From an uncultured bacterium (lineage in GTDB: Bacteria; Verrucomicrobiota; Kiritimatiellia; RFP12; UBA1067): a DNA stretch of 34,213 bases. The position numbers and the translations under genes are program-made. The stretch spans positions 1 through 34,213 of the forward strand of contig CADCOC010000037.1 of the NCBI GenBank assembly GCA_902802945.1, read 5' to 3'. Position 1 is the stretch's first letter. Each line of letters opens with the position of its first letter. The notes beneath the pieces are model-generated. The model saw nothing but the letters and a program-made list of their open reading frames with translations, made no database searches and had not been told where the DNA came from. Shown here piece by piece: positions 32,379 through 34,213 of the stretch.

Positions 32379-33223
32379 GTTCCTTTTTTATCCCCCACGA
32401 CGGTTACATCGCCACCGCCGTCTGGCACATCACACATACCAACCTTTTCGCCACGTATCCATTTCAGAATCGGCAACAACCCCTGCGTGGTGAAATCTTT
32501 CGCGGGCACCACGTTTCCGTCGTCGTCGAGATCGGTCTTGTCCACTGCATTCGCCGCAAAAACATCCAACCATCCATACTCGTTCGCAACATGCGGCAGA
32601 TATTTCTCCAACACGCCGCGAGCGCTGCCACACTCCTTGATTGTCTCCGCGTAGCTGTCCGCTTGCGAGAGCACGATCGCGGCGCGCGGCGCGGCGCGCG
32701 GCGCAGCGTCCGCCGCCCCGTTGCCAAGCACCGTATCGAGGATCGACTTCGTGATCCACATCGCCTCCTGCACGCGCTTGTCGCGAAGTCCGTTCGTGAT
32801 CACGTCGCGCAGGTTGATGAGCACGATCAGCTCGTCCGCCCCGCACACATACTGCTTCAGTTCTTCAGCCTGTTCTTTGAGCGAGGCGTCGCTAGCGCCG
32901 GAGATGCCATAAGCCGTGCGATACACCTCGCCCGCGAAATCAAGGAACGAGACTTCGCAGACCTTCTCCGGTGGCTTGCGCGCGCCGGGTTCACGACGCT
33001 TCAGCGTCCAGTCGAGACCCTGCATCTCGTCGCCCGCCGTCGCCGAGGGCCATTCGCCCTTGCGCATGCGCTCGATCTTCTCGGCCACATACGCCGCCGT
33101 CCCGAAGTTCTTCGGCGCGAGGAAATATCCATCATCGTCCGGATAGGTGTACAAATCGCCCAGCCCGGCAAGCATCACCGTCTTGCCGGAACCCTCGACG
33201 CCAACTATTGCTACTTTTTTCAT
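32375..33223 (-). CDS. minimal GTPase-like protein of the array
   Basis: At 282 residues this is the family core without any membrane or repeat domain, so it defines the core's limits. Motifs: GVEGSGKT (8-15), LDFAGEVYR with D95 and G98 as a DxxG-type switch II, LIVLINLRD, and LSQAD (185-189) as the probable base-recognition loop. ANAVDKTDLDDDGN follows. The tail (VPDGGGDVTVVGDKKGT) is short and polar. A small Ala/Pro/Arg repeat (AAPRAAPRAA) lies just before the G4 strand. It may be a soluble partner for the membrane-bound paralogs. ATGA overlaps join it to the SUMF1 gene downstream and to the next GTPase gene upstream. Confidence 0.82.
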   Translation of the reverse strand: MKKVAIVGVEGSGKTVMLAGLGDLYTYPDDDGYFLAPKNFGTAAYVAEKIERMRKGEWPSATAGDEMQGLDWTLKRREPGARKPPEKVCEVSFLDFAGEVYRTAYGISGASDASLKEQAEELKQYVCGADELIVLINLRDVITNGLRDKRVQEAMWITKSILDTVLGNGAADAAPRAAPRAAIVLSQADSYAETIKECGSARGVLEKYLPHVANEYGWLDVFAANAVDKTDLDDDGNVVPAKDFTTQGLLPILKWIRGEKVGMCDVPDGGGDVTVVGDKKGT

Positions 33224-34213
33224 TTTTTTCTTATCTCAATCCCGCCACCGATCGCGCCCCCCAAGAACAACACACTCATCCAATTGCCGGCGACCCCAGC
33301 CTTGCCGATAAGCACCAAGAACACAATGCAGCTTAGCCACGTAACGAGATCCTGTCTCATATTCTTGTCTTCGCGTGCGCTTGCCAACAGACCCAAGAGC
33401 AAGCCGAGGAAGATTGCGACGCCCCAGTGTCCACTTGCAAGGCAGGCGATGGCCGAGCCGAGTGCGGTAATCAAGGTCAGCACGAACACAAACACATTGA
33501 CCTTCTTATGTACGACCGGCTTGGGTTTGGACGAGACGTTTTCCCTGATCTGCTTTCCCTGCTGCACCGGTTGCCGAGGTGCTGGAACACGCGGCGGCAC
33601 TGGACTACGCGGCGTTTCGCCCTGCACGATACCTTCCTTTATCCAATCCATAATCGCGCTTAGCTGCGTCGGCTGGAAATCAGGCGCCGGCACAACGTTG
33701 CCATCGCCGTCCAGCACGGTCTTGTCCACCGCGCTGGCCGCGAACACGTCCAGCCAATCATATGAAGCCGAAAGGGTGGGAAGGTATTTTGCAAGCGCTC
33801 CCCTGGGACCTCCACATTTACTTATCTCGGCCGCATAACGGTCGGCCTGTGAAAGCACGATTGCCGCCCTGGGCGGAACCCTTCCCGCACGCGGCTTCAG
33901 CGCTTCGTCCAGAAGACCGTTAGTCACCCAGAGCGCCTCCATCACCCGCCGGTCGGCAGCTCCCTTGTAAATGACGTCGCGGAGATTTACGAGCACGATG
34001 AGAACGTCGGCTCGCGCAACGTACTCCCACAACTTCTCGATCTGCTCCGGATCTTCATAACGTGCGGCAGCTGCCTGGTCTACAAAAGCACGGCGATAAA
34101 TTTCGCCCGCAAAATCAAGGCAGGAGAGCTCGCAAATCTCAGTCGGAGGCGCACCGACGTCCGACTTCCGCTTAAGCGTCCAGTCAAGTCCATGCATTGC
34201 GTCTTCGGCAGTG
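33220..34213 (-). CDS. GTPase-like protein with C-terminal membrane helices (5' end beyond window)
   Basis: The frame is open to the right edge (TAEDAMHGLDWTLKR), matching residue ~62 onward of the paralogs, so about 60 N-terminal residues with the Walker A motif are missing. Visible: CLDFAGEIYRR, VLIVLVNLRDVI, IVLSQADRYAAE and SAVDKTVLDGDGN. A Pro/Gln-rich linker (PVPPRVPAPRQPVQQG) leads to three or four hydrophobic segments (VNVFVFVLTLITALGSAIAC, GVAIFLGLLLGLLAS and two more) that are not DUF805. It ends with an ATGA overlap onto the minimal GTPase gene. It is the first visible gene of the array, and more may lie upstream. Confidence 0.8.
   Translation of the reverse strand, partial: TAEDAMHGLDWTLKRKSDVGAPPTEICELSCLDFAGEIYRRAFVDQAAAARYEDPEQIEKLWEYVARADVLIVLVNLRDVIYKGAADRRVMEALWVTNGLLDEALKPRAGRVPPRAAIVLSQADRYAAEISKCGGPRGALAKYLPTLSASYDWLDVFAASAVDKTVLDGDGNVVPAPDFQPTQLSAIMDWIKEGIVQGETPRSPVPPRVPAPRQPVQQGKQIRENVSSKPKPVVHKKVNVFVFVLTLITALGSAIACLASGHWGVAIFLGLLLGLLASAREDKNMRQDLVTWLSCIVFLVLIGKAGVAGNWMSVLFLGGAIGGGIEIRKK

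Noticed and set aside
1..34213. CRISPR arrays, tRNA or rRNA genes, insertion sequences
   Set aside because: I saw no regularly spaced direct repeats with unique spacers, no cloverleaf or rRNA-like stretch and no transposase. The 108-bp repeats at 28132-28306 are Sel1 coding units.

Overview
The window looks like chromosomal DNA from a GC-rich Gram-negative bacterium. It has a T3SS-type chaperone, Tat-exported Gfo/Idh/MocA and sugar-isomerase-like enzymes, a SUMF1-domain protein, an AAA/PD-(D/E)XK protein and short palindromic repeats. This mix fits the PVC superphylum, perhaps a Kiritimatiellota-type gut or anaerobic lineage. That placement is inference from gene content only. Promoters are easy to spot because an extended -10 box, TGGTATAAT or a close variant, recurs in front of most transcription units.

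Layout. 1-489 (minus): a PIN-domain protein overlapping the start of a small partner gene that runs off the window. 490-958: a gene-free stretch with palindromes. 959-4641 (minus): housekeeping genes fabG, acpP, ruvB, rpmE and prfA, with extra promoters before acpP and rpmE. 4840-14038 (plus): a CesT/Tir-type secretion chaperone, two giant cytosolic-looking proteins (1433 and 1195 aa) and galU in one tight operon. The first giant protein carries an ABC1/UbiB-like kinase domain. The second has a PI3K/HipA-like kinase motif set. The best reading is a type III secretion chaperone with two kinase-fold effectors.

14045-26444: NfeD-like membrane protein; a Tat-exported sugar-isomerase-like protein and Gfo/Idh/MocA oxidoreductase (one unit); a flavodiiron protein followed by an aryl-polyene-type ketosynthase chain length factor and a lysophospholipid acyltransferase (one unit); a secreted protein of unknown function coupled to argJ; a divergent secreted M20 peptidase; and an exported FAD-dependent oxidoreductase coupled to a MINPP/phytase-like histidine phosphatase.

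26480-34213 (minus): a tightly packed accessory array. Four paralogous P-loop GTPase-like proteins share one N-terminal domain of about 250 residues but have different C-termini: DUF805, membrane helices plus Sel1 repeats, membrane helices only, or nothing. They are joined by 4-nt ATGA overlaps to each other, to a SUMF1/C-type-lectin-fold protein and to an AAA/PD-(D/E)XK protein. This looks like a modular, possibly conflict- or stress-related membrane GTPase system, and it is the strongest candidate for an undescribed system, together with the chaperone-effector operon. The array continues beyond the right edge.

Three genes (21286-22593, 22658-23821 and 29472-31178) have their -10 box only 6-7 nt before the start codon, which predicts leaderless mRNAs.
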